The notes beneath the pieces were generated by a model, which was not told the DNA's origin, searched no databases, and saw nothing but the letters and a program-made list of their open reading frames with translations. The position numbers were made by a program, and so were the translations under genes. A DNA stretch of 64,000 nt from Bacteroidaceae bacterium (GTDB lineage Bacteria > Bacteroidota > Bacteroidia > Bacteroidales > Bacteroidaceae): assembly GCA_024398435.1 (NCBI GenBank), contig JAKSJD010000002.1:1-64000 (forward strand), given 5' to 3'. Each line of letters opens with the position of its first letter. The first letter of the stretch is position 1. This document shows, one piece after another, positions 1 to 8,575 of the stretch.

Positions 1-217
1 TCGTATACTTGTTGCTGTCGCTACTCACTACATAGGCCTTGTACCAAATGGTTTCACCCATGAAGTAACCAGTATTGTCGAAGTGGAGGTAGACATTCTC
101 CTGTGGCAACACCTCATTGAATCTCAATGCATGATGGGCCAGCGACTGAATTGTCTGGGCATGAACCATTGAGTTTCCTAGAATAAATGGAATCAACAGC
201 ATAAGTAACATTTTCAT
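1..217 (-). CDS. N-terminal part of exported MG2-like envelope protein (runs off left edge)
   Basis: Only the first 72 codons are in the window; the gene continues beyond base 1. The start is the ATG at 217 (Met-Lys-Met), followed by a hydrophobic signal peptide ending near VHAQ. The mature start has the motif YLHFDNTGYF with a following GE, which occurs almost unchanged in the 877-residue protein at 18995-21628. The two are therefore paralogues of a Bacteroidota family with macroglobulin-like MG2 and carboxypeptidase-regulatory-like beta domains. The role of the family is poorly defined; a cell-envelope location is inferred from the signal peptide. It lies downstream of the leader-module gene at 308-1048 in the same orientation, 90 bases away. 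Confidence 0.75.
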   Translation of the reverse strand, partial: MKMLLMLLIPFILGNSMVHAQTIQSLAHHALRFNEVLPQENVYLHFDNTGYFMGETIWYKAYVVSSDSNKYT

Positions 218-307
218 AAGCGCTATTCTATAATTGCTTCCTACTTGTATGATGATGTAAGGAAATTTGATTTTTGTAACTTATACAATTTTAGTTATTA
301 AATAATA

Positions 308-1048
308 TTAACTATATATTATCGTTTTATGATGCCAATTTATATCTGCTGGAGATGAAGTATTGCTACACACAATTGCTATTTCGTTTATTACTTCATC
401 AACTCCGTGATTATTTCGTATCAAAAAAGAAGTTCCTAAACTAAAACAATGGGTGTTAGAAAGTTGTTCTACTTTTATTGCTCCTGCAATTTTTATTTGG
501 TCTTCAAATGATTGACTTTTTGTAGTTAAGAAGAAATACACATCCTGTGTTACATCTGTATTGGCCTGCCATAGGGTATTAATAGAAATTACCACGTTGT
601 TTTCTATATAACTAATGGTTACATTTATGTACATATTGTATAATCCGATACCATCACAAAGTATATGGTCACGTTTTATTACTATAAAAGACGAGAGTAG
701 TTCATTAAAACTTGTATCTGATAATATCAAATTACTTATATCGCTCATATTGTATATATTGTTTATATAATTTGATATGTTGCTGTATTCACTTCCCCAA
801 AGTGATGTATTTACGAAAATAGCGGCATACGGCCCATCTTCAGGTTGATCATCCATGTGCAATACAAATTGATTTTTACCAATATAATGTCCATTGACAA
901 ATCCACCATTCCACATGTTAGATATTAAAAGGTAAATAAATTCTAGCACAGTGTAATTAGTACTAGCCGCTTTCTGCATCTCAGATTTCGACAATACTAG
1001 ACTTCCGTTGTTTAATTCAGATTCTGAATAATTGCTAAGTTCTTGCAT
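308..1048 (-). CDS. Divergent leader-module protein, body unknown
   Basis: A 246-residue protein with no recognised enzymatic domain. Its N-terminal part contains YTVLEFIYLL followed by MWNGGFVNGHYIG (about residues 33-57). This lines up with the ENPYT...W.GGFVEGMGYL module of the four other leader proteins in this island and makes it the most divergent member. It lacks the basic MAKVIKK-like start and the serine-rich linker. The rest is predicted to be beta-rich from its alternating hydrophobic pattern, with cysteines at scattered positions. It starts 2 bases after the stop of the GT14/methyltransferase gene at 1051-2514, so the two are probably cotranscribed from the promoter at 2546-2578. 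Family membership is inferred from motif order, not from a database match. Confidence 0.6.
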   Translation of the reverse strand: MQELSNYSESELNNGSLVLSKSEMQKAASTNYTVLEFIYLLISNMWNGGFVNGHYIGKNQFVLHMDDQPEDGPYAAIFVNTSLWGSEYSNISNYINNIYNMSDISNLILSDTSFNELLSSFIVIKRDHILCDGIGLYNMYINVTISYIENNVVISINTLWQANTDVTQDVYFFLTTKSQSFEDQIKIAGAIKVEQLSNTHCFSLGTSFLIRNNHGVDEVINEIAIVCSNTSSPADINWHHKTIIYS

Positions 1049-1050
1049 AA

Positions 1051-2514
1051 TTAATATGTTTTAAAGGTTTGAGATAAATAATTTTTATTTTCAAAGACGA
1101 AAATCTTTCCATACATTGGTGCGGTAAATGTCATGTACATTGACATTGCTTGGTTAAAGATATAATTATTATTAATAATAATATGCTTCAGTTGTTGCAC
1201 AACATTGTCATATTTTGTATGTTTACAATCTATACTAATTATAATGCATTTTGAAGCAAAGGTTATCAAATTGTTGAGTGCTTGGTCTAATAAATTGCCT
1301 GGTATGTATTCAAGGACATTTAAGCAGGTAACTAACTCATAAGTTTCTATTATATTAAACGGCTGTGTAAGGTCAAAACATTCACAAGGCTTATCGTTAA
1401 CGGCTAATAATAACGAAGAGAGTTTTGGTGTATATTTGTTTGTATCAAAACCTACTGCACGAATTTTGCGACGCCTAAGTGCTGCTACCATAAAACCAGC
1501 GCCACAACCAGCATCTAAAACTGTATGTAAATTTTGCCATTGGCAATATTTATGAATAGCAATTGATATTTGTTCATTATATTTATATTTCAAGAATCCA
1601 TTATATTCCCACCCTCCGTTTGGCATGGAAATAACAGGAGAATCTACAAGCAAATATGTATCTAATGCCTTAATTAATGAATCACAATATGGGATAGCCA
1701 TTTTACGGGCAAACAAACTCTCCGACTCAGCCAACAAATGAAAATGTTCTATACCTAGATTACTTGGTTTGTTATTGTTTTCAAATCTCCATCTAATATA
1801 CCTATAATTTATAGGCATTATTTTATCAAACTGAAGGTTTTCTAAGATAGTTTGAATATATGTTTCTTCAGGGGCGAATGTAAATTCCATTCGTCGATAG
1901 AAAGCTTTATGCTTTTTATGATACTCTATTAACTTTATGAAGCTTTCACGAGTTATACTAAACCATTGTGAACCACAATATAGATATTTGAATTGATCTG
2001 GGATTCTTCTTTTTATACCAACATTTTGTTGCCATTTGATAAATTTTTGCAACCAAGATGACATACGTTGATTCTGTTTTTGAAAATCATAAGGATAATA
2101 GTATTGATATCTTTTATAAGTCTGTTCGCTCCCTCGCATGCTTGGGAACATTTGGCATGCTATATAACTAATATCATTAGAGTTTTCGAAAAAATGGTAC
2201 CAATATTCAAATGGCTTAATAGGATAATCTTGCCCACTATGTAGGTGAATATAATCTACATCATCGCGTTTGTATACTTCTTTCAATAAATACATTTCGC
2301 ATTTAAGCATGCTCATGCCTCCCCAATGAACACGATATTTTCGAGAAACGAAAACAACGTTTGGCTCACTTTTTATCGTATCAAGTAATTCCTTTGAAAT
2401 CTTTGCTCCTTTATCAATATGAATGTATATATAACAATCATGTTGAAAATACTCTATCAAATGAGGCAGATTTTCTAAATCCTTATGAGCTAATATGATT
2501 ATTGCATGCTTCAT
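1051..2514 (-). CDS. GT14-type (core-2/I-branching, xylosyltransferase family) glycosyltransferase fused to SAM methyltransferase
   Basis: A 487-residue two-domain protein. Residues 1 to about 285 form a GT14-type glycosyltransferase: an AIIILAHKD start, SGQDYP at 93-98, GSQWF at 181-185 and PEETY at 215-219 are the conserved positions of core-2/I-branching and protein O-xylosyltransferase enzymes. Residues from about 300 form a class I methyltransferase with motif I VLDAGCGAGF at 332-341. There is no signal peptide, so it should act in the cytoplasm. The paralogue at 10020-11483 has exactly the same length. The gene has its own copy of the island promoter just upstream and is followed after 2 bases by a leader-module gene. 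I infer that it glycosylates either a leader-module protein or a surface glycan and then methylates the sugar; the acceptor is not shown. Confidence 0.85.
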   Translation of the reverse strand: MKHAIIILAHKDLENLPHLIEYFQHDCYIYIHIDKGAKISKELLDTIKSEPNVVFVSRKYRVHWGGMSMLKCEMYLLKEVYKRDDVDYIHLHSGQDYPIKPFEYWYHFFENSNDISYIACQMFPSMRGSEQTYKRYQYYYPYDFQKQNQRMSSWLQKFIKWQQNVGIKRRIPDQFKYLYCGSQWFSITRESFIKLIEYHKKHKAFYRRMEFTFAPEETYIQTILENLQFDKIMPINYRYIRWRFENNNKPSNLGIEHFHLLAESESLFARKMAIPYCDSLIKALDTYLLVDSPVISMPNGGWEYNGFLKYKYNEQISIAIHKYCQWQNLHTVLDAGCGAGFMVAALRRRKIRAVGFDTNKYTPKLSSLLLAVNDKPCECFDLTQPFNIIETYELVTCLNVLEYIPGNLLDQALNNLITFASKCIIISIDCKHTKYDNVVQQLKHIIINNNYIFNQAMSMYMTFTAPMYGKIFVFENKNYLSQTFKTY

Positions 2515-2544
2515 CTTTTTTACTTTTAAAAAATAATTTCGAGC

Positions 2545-2660
2545 GCAAAGATAATAAAACTATTTAAACACCACCAAATTTTTTGAGGAGAAATAGTAAA
2601 CAGAAAGTAAACATTCTAATATAACAACCTGACAATCAATGCATTGTCTTGTGAATGTTT
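2545..2660. repeat. 116-bp promoter-region repeat, copy 1
   Basis: This segment matches 16667-16782 over 116 bases with three mismatches. It contains the complete promoter, the left arm with two AGTAAACA half-sites, and the spacer. Homology stops abruptly inside what would be the right arm of the inverted repeat: after GAATGTTT this copy diverges, whereas the 16667 copy continues into a perfect right arm. This copy therefore has only half of the palindrome. Confidence 0.9.
2546..2578 (-). promoter_or_regulatory. Promoter of the GT14/leader operon (copy 1 of duplicated promoter)
   Basis: On the minus strand the -7 element TATCTTTG is at 2553-2546 and the -33 element TTTG at 2578-2575, separated by 21 bases, which fits the Bacteroidota sigma-ABfr consensus. 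The expected start of transcription is near 2539, giving a leader of about 25 bases to the ATG at 2514. The same promoter sits upstream of the UXS gene at 16668-16700. Confidence 0.8.
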
Positions 2661-2672
2661 TATAGTGAACTG

Positions 2673-3560
2673 TTATTCTCCTGCTTCCTTGAGCATGTCA
2701 TCCACTAAATTCACTATTCTATAGTCATCGCTTCTGAATTGCTGTTTCATTTTATTTCGGATATTTGAAACACCTGGAGTGTCGCGCAACGACCAGATAC
2801 TCATATACAATATTGATTTCGATTCCTTGCCCCTTCTGTTCTGCCAGTAGACCAACTCATCAAACATCCGTGATTCTCTCGAGGTTACCAGATTTGCACG
2901 GGCTCTGTCGATATCAAAAAATCGCTTGTACACATCATACGACTCACCTATCACACCTCGTTCCTTTTGTTCGTTCTTCAATAGGTAGTCATGTGTGGGT
3001 TTATAGGATGTTTGACCTATGGCACACCGCATCAGAGAATCTACCAGATGATATTCCCCGTCATACGATGGCAGAATGCCATAATCATAATCCAGTCCGT
3101 ATATCCTTACTTTTTGCTCGGAACGACAGTTGTAGTCTCGTATTTCCGACAGAAGAAGCATCATGGTCGAAGTTTCTATGTTATATTGATTGCAATACAC
3201 TCCGAGATATTTTTCCACATCATGTGCCGTGGTATGATTGTCGCCGACTACATATCTGTCACATATCATTGCCACGAATGCATTCATGTCGAAGTATAGC
3301 GTTGAATACTGACCTGTATTTACCAGCCATTTGATGAGTACCAACGACCAATAGCTCTCCACATTGTTCTGCTGGGTTGGGTTTACAATACACAACAGGC
3401 GTTCTTGTCTGTCCGAAGCCTTCACAATGTCCTTGGCTTGTTCGAGGAATGGTCTGTCGGCCGAAGCATTATCCATGCTTGGCAATGGTGCAGTCACCTC
3501 TTGTGCATGGAGGTCGAAAGTGAAGCATGCCAATAATAAAACAAAATAACTAATTCTCAT
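2673..3560 (-). CDS. Exported protein, possibly distantly erythromycin-esterase-like
   Basis: 295 residues with a signal peptide (cleavage near LHAQ, residue 20) and no membrane segments after it. The arrangement YWSLVLIKWLV, then STLYFDMNAFV, then VRIYGLDYDYG resembles the framework of EreA-type folds (helix with Glu/Lys, beta strand, N.Y region), but I do not see the conserved catalytic histidine and glutamate pair, so enzymatic activity is doubtful. It is clearly related to the lipoprotein at 6358-7362: both have a YS..YFD/YLD..A segment, then I/V-RGISY or YGLDY, then GDSYD/GESYDVYKR. It starts 6 bases after the CHAP leader gene and may be its partner or immunity protein. Confidence 0.55.
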   Translation of the reverse strand: MRISYFVLLLACFTFDLHAQEVTAPLPSMDNASADRPFLEQAKDIVKASDRQERLLCIVNPTQQNNVESYWSLVLIKWLVNTGQYSTLYFDMNAFVAMICDRYVVGDNHTTAHDVEKYLGVYCNQYNIETSTMMLLLSEIRDYNCRSEQKVRIYGLDYDYGILPSYDGEYHLVDSLMRCAIGQTSYKPTHDYLLKNEQKERGVIGESYDVYKRFFDIDRARANLVTSRESRMFDELVYWQNRRGKESKSILYMSIWSLRDTPGVSNIRNKMKQQFRSDDYRIVNLVDDMLKEAGE

Positions 3561-3566
3561 AAGATA

Positions 3567-4196
3567 TTATTGTTTAGTACGGAATGTAATATTACTCTTA
3601 TCTAAAACATGAAATTGTACCTTATTAGACCAATTTCCAGAAATCAGTTGAACCATCATAGGACTTGATGTTGTAGCAACATATATTCCTACATGTGAAG
3701 AGGAGACACAAGCAAGATCGCCTTGCTGAGGATTAGTTGTCACTTTACCCCATGAGGCCCATTGACTTGCCATGGAATATTTTTTATCAACGTAGCCTGC
3801 TTCTTTATATACGGCAGATACAAATGCTGCACACCATGCAGGAGAAACCACCCCTTCTGAAAGAGTTATTAAATGTTCAGCAACTCCTACATCCATGAGC
3901 CATTTTTTTATAATATTAAATCCATTTGTTCCTGATATATCTATATATGAATTTGCTATGCTGACAATGGTGTTATATTGTGGTTCTGACCCACTACTAC
4001 TTTCGTTTAATCCGTTCATCATCGGCACGATATATCCCATTCCTTCCACATACCCGCCATTCCATGTACCTTTCTCTTGAAATTGTTCCATTTCTGCCTG
4101 AGTAAATGGATTAATTAGTGTCCCCTTCGTAGGGTCAGCACTCTTCTGAGTGACTTGCTCAGTACTTAACTGAACTTTCTTTAAAATTTTAGCCAT
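3567..4196 (-). CDS. Leader-module protein with CHAP/NlpC-like amidase domain
   Basis: 209 residues. Residues 1-10 are the basic start MAKILKKVQL. The leader module runs from about 28 (NPFTQAEM) to 58 and includes TWNGGYVEGMGY at 44-55. A serine-rich linker (ESSSGSE) follows at 65-71. Residues from about 75 form a CHAP-type cysteine amidase or peptidase domain: PAWCAAFVSAVY places the nucleophile at Cys122, SSHVGIYV gives His168, and SGNWSNKV supplies the third catalytic position near Asn188-191. Such domains usually cut peptidoglycan or amide bonds. There is no classical signal peptide, so export would depend on the leader module (inferred). A remnant of an epimerase 3' end lies directly upstream, and an exported protein gene follows after 6 bases. 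Confidence 0.8.
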   Translation of the reverse strand: MAKILKKVQLSTEQVTQKSADPTKGTLINPFTQAEMEQFQEKGTWNGGYVEGMGYIVPMMNGLNESSSGSEPQYNTIVSIANSYIDISGTNGFNIIKKWLMDVGVAEHLITLSEGVVSPAWCAAFVSAVYKEAGYVDKKYSMASQWASWGKVTTNPQQGDLACVSSSHVGIYVATTSSPMMVQLISGNWSNKVQFHVLDKSNITFRTKQ

Positions 4197-4250
4197 AAGT
4201 GATAAAATAATTATTAGTAATTTATTTGTTTTGAATTGTTTTTACAATGT

Positions 4251-4367
4251 TTATTTGAAGTACTCATTAGCTAGTTTCAGTCCTTCATCCAAAGGAACCA
4301 ATGGTTTCCGTCGTAGAATGGTTCTTACCAAAGTGATGCCAGGTTGATGATGAATGCATGCAAAGGG
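4251..4367 (-). pseudogene. Remnant of the C-terminus of a UXS-like sugar-nucleotide epimerase
   Basis: The stretch upstream of the CHAP leader gene is open on the minus strand for 38 codons. It reads GITLVRTIL, RRKPLVPLDEGLKLANEYFK, stop. This aligns residue for residue with the end of the intact UXS gene at 15669-16631 (DISLATTML, then [19 protein letters not shown]). No start and no N-terminal domains are present, so it is a 3' remnant of a diverged epimerase gene. Its position directly ahead of a leader gene repeats the arrangement seen at 13251 and 15669. Confidence 0.75.
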
Positions 4368-4448
4368 TTATTGTGCTGTTGCATCAAATATACTGAAGAG
4401 CCACATAAGAGTCGGAACCAACTATGAGGAAATCACATTTTGTCAAAG

Positions 4449-5204
4449 CTACGAATATGGTGGATTTTTTATTGGATGATAGAGCATATCGGCCAGTTCC
4501 ACATTGACGGTCAGCTTGAGGTGTGACATTGTCTGCTTATTATAGAACACTTTCTGACGAATGGAGTTTTCTTCTACGACTCCCATGTCTGCCATACTGT
4601 ATTTATGATAATTCACCGCCGATGGTATGACCACCTCTGCATGGCCACGCCATCCATCTGACATGAGTTCGTGCAAGCCAATCAGGGCACGGCGTGATAT
4701 TCTATATATGGGGCAGAAAGCTTTCATACACTGTGAAATTTCAATGTGATAATTGGAGGTATACAGACTGCTCCACCACGGCCAGTGTATTTCATCATGA
4801 TAATGTGAAATATATGAAGCTACCAAGTCTGTTTTTTTATCATGATAATAATCAAATAAAGATGTCCAAGATCCGTTAAAGATTACGTCATCTTCTACAA
4901 CCCAATAGAAGTCATAGGTTGGACAAATACGAAAATAATCAAGCAGAGGAAAATGAGCATTACCTGGTATCAGACTATTTCCCATAGCAAAATATCCAAG
5001 ATTTGTCAAGATACTATCAGTGAATACATGTACTTTCGTTATGCTTTGCAATTTTTTCAATATGTCTGCAGAATCATATTCTGGTTTACGATGAAACAGA
5101 ACATGGCAGTCGGTTGTCTCCGAAACCGCGTCCATCAAATGCGCTAACTTACTGCATAAGGCACTGTCTGCTCCGTATGTTAATAATAATACTACCTGCC
5201 GCAT
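4449..5204 (-). CDS. Glycosyltransferase, DUF3405-like
   Basis: 251 residues, cytoplasmic. The sequence FYWVVEDDVIFNGSW (EDD at 104-106) is an acidic nucleotide-sugar binding motif of the GT-A type, and the overall layout (N-terminal VVLLLTYG strand, LDYFRICP, WVVEDDV, then IYRISRRAL) resembles the DUF3405 group of bacterial glycosyltransferases. Donor and acceptor are unknown. Its neighbours suggest galactofuranose or xylose chemistry: glf ends 10 bases upstream, and the pair is probably cotranscribed. After its stop come about 80 bases of non-coding DNA and then the epimerase remnant. Family assignment is moderate, but a glycosyltransferase role is well supported by context. Confidence 0.7.
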   Translation of the reverse strand: MRQVVLLLTYGADSALCSKLAHLMDAVSETTDCHVLFHRKPEYDSADILKKLQSITKVHVFTDSILTNLGYFAMGNSLIPGNAHFPLLDYFRICPTYDFYWVVEDDVIFNGSWTSLFDYYHDKKTDLVASYISHYHDEIHWPWWSSLYTSNYHIEISQCMKAFCPIYRISRRALIGLHELMSDGWRGHAEVVIPSAVNYHKYSMADMGVVEENSIRQKVFYNKQTMSHLKLTVNVELADMLYHPIKNPPYS

Positions 5205-5214
5205 ATCAAAAAGA

Positions 5215-6342
5215 TTATTTGTTATTTATTTTCTCACTTAAATAGAATTTAGCCATTGCACTTGCTATCACTTCATCCATATTAACATAACTATATGTAG
5301 CAAGTCTTCCTCCAAATATTATATTTGTTTCTTGATTTGCTAAAGTCAGGTATCTCTCATATAGTTGGGAATTACGTATGTCGTTGATGGGATAAAATGG
5401 TTCACAGTCATTGCCCAAAAGAGGGTATTCTCGAGTTATGACTGTCAGAGGAGAGTTTAATGATGTGAAATTGTTGATATCAAAATGCTTATGCTCGACT
5501 ATTCTAGTGTATGGAACATCATGTGTTGTATAATTGATAATTGCATTGCCTTGATAATTACCCGTATGTAGCAATTCATGCTCAAAATGCAGGCTTCGAT
5601 ACTCTAAATGCCCCATACGATAATCATAGAATTCATCAATGGGCCCTGTATACACAATTGTGCTTGCTTGGGAATCCCAAAAACTCTTGTTTTCAAGATA
5701 ATCACATCCCGTTCTGCATTCTATATCCTTTAGCAGTCCATTGACCAATCTGTCATACCCACCTTCAGGGATTCCTTGGTACAGGTCTTTGAAATAGTTG
5801 TTGTTATAGGTCAACCGAACAGGCAATCTTTTGATAATGAATGCAGGAAGTTCCGTACACTTTCTGCCCCATTGTTTCTCCGTGTATTCCTTAATGAGCA
5901 ATTCATATATGTCTCGTCCGACAAGTTTCAAGGCTTGTTCTTCCAAATTGTGTGGTTCAATATTCCTATATTCCGCACACTCTGTTTCCAGTTTATGTTT
6001 TGCTTCTTCTGGTGTTGTGACTCCCCATATCTGATAGAAGGTATTCATGTTAAAAGGTAGATTGAATAGTTTTCCTTTAGCATTGGCGATGGTGCTAAGC
6101 GTAAACCGATTCATGTTTACGATAGATGTAACTAGATTCCATACATCTTGGTTAGAAGTATGAAAAATATGTGGACCATACCAATGTACACATATACCTT
6201 CCATCTCTTTGCAATAAACATTGCCGCCTAAATGTGGCCTTCGATCAATGACCAAACAACGTTTTCCACGCTGCTTTGCCAAATATGCAAATGTAGAACC
6301 GAAAAGGCCCGAGCCCACAATTAAATAGTCATAAGGTTTCAT
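5215..6342 (-). CDS. glf: UDP-galactopyranose mutase
   Basis: 375 residues, the usual family length. This flavoenzyme converts UDP-galactopyranose to UDP-galactofuranose in the cytoplasm. The N-terminal FAD-binding motif YLIVGSGLFGS is at residues 6-16 with the GGNVY segment at 39-43. The family signatures HWYGPHIFHTSN and YTEKQWGRKC are present, as is the C-terminal FGGRLATYSYVNMDEVI segment that closes the FAD site. It lies between the lipoprotein gene at 6358 (15-base gap) and a glycosyltransferase gene, so galactofuranose is probably a building block of the glycan made by this island. Identification is firm. Confidence 0.95.
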   Translation of the reverse strand: MKPYDYLIVGSGLFGSTFAYLAKQRGKRCLVIDRRPHLGGNVYCKEMEGICVHWYGPHIFHTSNQDVWNLVTSIVNMNRFTLSTIANAKGKLFNLPFNMNTFYQIWGVTTPEEAKHKLETECAEYRNIEPHNLEEQALKLVGRDIYELLIKEYTEKQWGRKCTELPAFIIKRLPVRLTYNNNYFKDLYQGIPEGGYDRLVNGLLKDIECRTGCDYLENKSFWDSQASTIVYTGPIDEFYDYRMGHLEYRSLHFEHELLHTGNYQGNAIINYTTHDVPYTRIVEHKHFDINNFTSLNSPLTVITREYPLLGNDCEPFYPINDIRNSQLYERYLTLANQETNIIFGGRLATYSYVNMDEVIASAMAKFYLSEKINNK

Positions 6343-6357
6343 GAATTATGTTTATTG

Positions 6358-7362
6358 TTACTGGGGAGTTCCACCACCTGTTGTACTCTTCCATTGCTCA
6401 TACTCCAGATTTTGTATTTGAGAATGGTCGGGATCGTCCAATATATTATACACTACATACTGATTCGTAGAGAATTCATTTTCAAACAATAGTCTGAACG
6501 AAGTGACTCCGGCTTCCTTGCGCATCTGAATAGGACCTAAGTAAACAATGGCTTTTTCGTCTGCGTCCTGCTTTGAATAGCTATACATGAAATCTTCAAA
6601 CTTGTGATAATCATAATCACTCATTTTATCATAAGTTTTGTTTTCGTTGGCCAACCTTCGCTCTACTATTCGCTTGTAAATGTCATAGCTATCTCCAATA
6701 TCCTTCTTCAGCTGTGCCTCATTCTTCTCCAGATATTCATTGAATTCAACATAATCAGCATGATGTGTTCGACGATCATGCTCGAACTGAATAGTAAGAA
6801 ACCTGTCAACCAATTCCTTTTGCTTGCTGTATTTATCACCTATTGGAAAAAGCAACTCGGTAAATTCATAACTTATTCCTCTTATGGATATTTTCTTCGA
6901 CAATTTGGTATTTATCCATTTCAAACACTCCATAAACCTAAAAATTTTATCACGTTCCATATACCATCTCTTGTCGTACTCAGGGAACTGATGAAGGTCG
7001 TCTAACGAAACATTGTTTTCACCTTTGATATAATCATCATAGACCATGCCCAACAATGCAGGGACATCAAGATAGATTACGGAGTAATTGCCCGACAGAG
7101 CCATGTTCTCTAAAAGCCTGACACAACGAACCTGTTCCAAATCATAATACATCGTAGGATTTGCCATCAGCACGACCTTTAAGTCTTCACTCGGATTCAT
7201 GAGTTCGTCCCTTGAACATTTCGGTGTAGAATCTAGGTATGCATGAACTATACACTCAGATTTTGGACGTATTGATTCCGACTCATTCGGTTTGTCTCCA
7301 TTTTGACTGCATGCAAGAAACAACAGGCACACACATGACCACAAGCTTAATATTCTATTCAT
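6358..7362 (-). CDS. Lipoprotein, paralogue of the 2673-3560 protein
   Basis: 334 residues. The signal peptide ends in a lipobox (LFLACSQ, lipidated Cys18), so the protein is membrane anchored. The body is charged and mainly helical. It shares ordered landmarks with the exported protein at 2673-3560: YSVIYLDVPALLGMVYDDYI, ISIRGISYEF, then GDSYDIYKR. A distant erythromycin-esterase-type fold is possible, but the catalytic residues are not evident. The C-terminus is low-complexity (TTGGGTPQ). It sits between the 367-residue exported protein and glf. Its function is not known; an immunity or envelope-partner role is only a guess from the repeated pairing of such genes with leader genes. Confidence 0.55.
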   Translation of the reverse strand: MNRILSLWSCVCLLFLACSQNGDKPNESESIRPKSECIVHAYLDSTPKCSRDELMNPSEDLKVVLMANPTMYYDLEQVRCVRLLENMALSGNYSVIYLDVPALLGMVYDDYIKGENNVSLDDLHQFPEYDKRWYMERDKIFRFMECLKWINTKLSKKISIRGISYEFTELLFPIGDKYSKQKELVDRFLTIQFEHDRRTHHADYVEFNEYLEKNEAQLKKDIGDSYDIYKRIVERRLANENKTYDKMSDYDYHKFEDFMYSYSKQDADEKAIVYLGPIQMRKEAGVTSFRLLFENEFSTNQYVVYNILDDPDHSQIQNLEYEQWKSTTGGGTPQ

Positions 7363-7452
7363 AGTTCTATTGATTTTAATTAATAATTTCCTGTTCTAAG
7401 TGTTGATGAATTTACTACCCATGCCGTTTCTTGCTTTCATATTCTATCTGTT

Positions 7453-8556
7453 TTATTGAATGGCAATTGTTCCATCTTGATTAATTGTATAACAATGAAT
7501 TAGCACATGTTGATGATTTGTATTTGGGATTATATTGTCAGTTGCAATAGTTTTATTTTTTTGAACAACGTTTAACGTATGGTTGCTTGTAGGTGGCAAG
7601 TATTCCAAGAATAAAGTGTCATTTTCTTTTCCTACGGAACAAGAATCAATCAATTGGCCTTTCGTGTTGTAAGTCAGAATATACGGCATTGCATAAGGTT
7701 CCTCATTGCGAGGCGTGTCACACACTTTGGTTGCAAACATGATGTATGTCTTGGCATATTTGGTGTATTTCCCAGCAATCCAATATGTCCCATCTTGGCC
7801 TATATCAGACGAATCAATAAATTTCCATGATTCGTAATAACCAATTTCGTTTTTCTCATTATTTTGTTTAAAACAATCTTTAGAGAAAACGGAATCGTCG
7901 GAATATGAAAAGTGAGACACGAAATCATTGAATTTGATTCTCTTGGCTGGTGCATATTGTGCTGCAACGATCATATTTTGGGGACTTCCCTTTTGGGTAC
8001 ATAGTATTTTCCCATTGCTGTCTATGTCATAATGCGTTGTCATGGCTACATATTTCAATGGCCAATACTTTGTGTAGTTGGCATAATCTCTGAACTTTGC
8101 ATATTTTGCTACAATACGCTTATTTTTAATCTCTGCTTTTATTTGGGTAGAATCCGTAATTCCATCTGCCCCCACAACCTTTGCATCAATCAATTGCTTA
8201 TCCTTGCTGCATGTAGCCACAACGAGCAGACATGTAATATCTTCCATTGCGATGTTACGGTTTTCTTCGTAATAATAGCAACGGGCAAAGCACACATCAT
8301 ACTTCTCTCCAACAACAATTGCACCAGGCTTCCACCCCATAGGCTTTATTAAGCAATAATCATCCCCCAACATATTTGTAGTCAAGCCTAATTCGAGGGA
8401 AGGAGTTGTAAACAAAATGTTGTCAAACAAAGACTCCTTATCTGCATTGCCATTCCATTCCTGGAATTCTTCAGTATGGATTGTCGTGGCCAAGCAATAT
8501 AAGGGCATTACCATGGTAATTGCACACAATATATTAAGTTTTAATGTCATCTTCAT
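7453..8556 (-). CDS. Exported protein of unknown function
   Basis: 367 residues with an N-terminal signal peptide (hydrophobic core LNILCAITMVMPLYCLA). I do not recognise a domain. The mature part is beta-rich, with several cysteines (CFARCYYYEE, CLLVVATC) that could form disulfides, and ends in a repeated strand pattern (HVLIHCYTINQDGTIAIQ). It starts 19 bases after the stop of the C39-type leader gene, repeating the arrangement of a leader gene followed at once by an exported protein. A partner or immunity function is possible, but nothing in the sequence proves it. Confidence 0.5.
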   Translation of the reverse strand: MKMTLKLNILCAITMVMPLYCLATTIHTEEFQEWNGNADKESLFDNILFTTPSLELGLTTNMLGDDYCLIKPMGWKPGAIVVGEKYDVCFARCYYYEENRNIAMEDITCLLVVATCSKDKQLIDAKVVGADGITDSTQIKAEIKNKRIVAKYAKFRDYANYTKYWPLKYVAMTTHYDIDSNGKILCTQKGSPQNMIVAAQYAPAKRIKFNDFVSHFSYSDDSVFSKDCFKQNNEKNEIGYYESWKFIDSSDIGQDGTYWIAGKYTKYAKTYIMFATKVCDTPRNEEPYAMPYILTYNTKGQLIDSCSVGKENDTLFLEYLPPTSNHTLNVVQKNKTIATDNIIPNTNHQHVLIHCYTINQDGTIAIQ

Positions 8557-8575
8557 AAAGAGAACAATTGAATAG

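Noticed and set aside
2765-3334. 189-residue plus-strand open frame
   Set aside because: Antisense to the exported protein gene at 2673-3560, which has a signal peptide and a paralogue.
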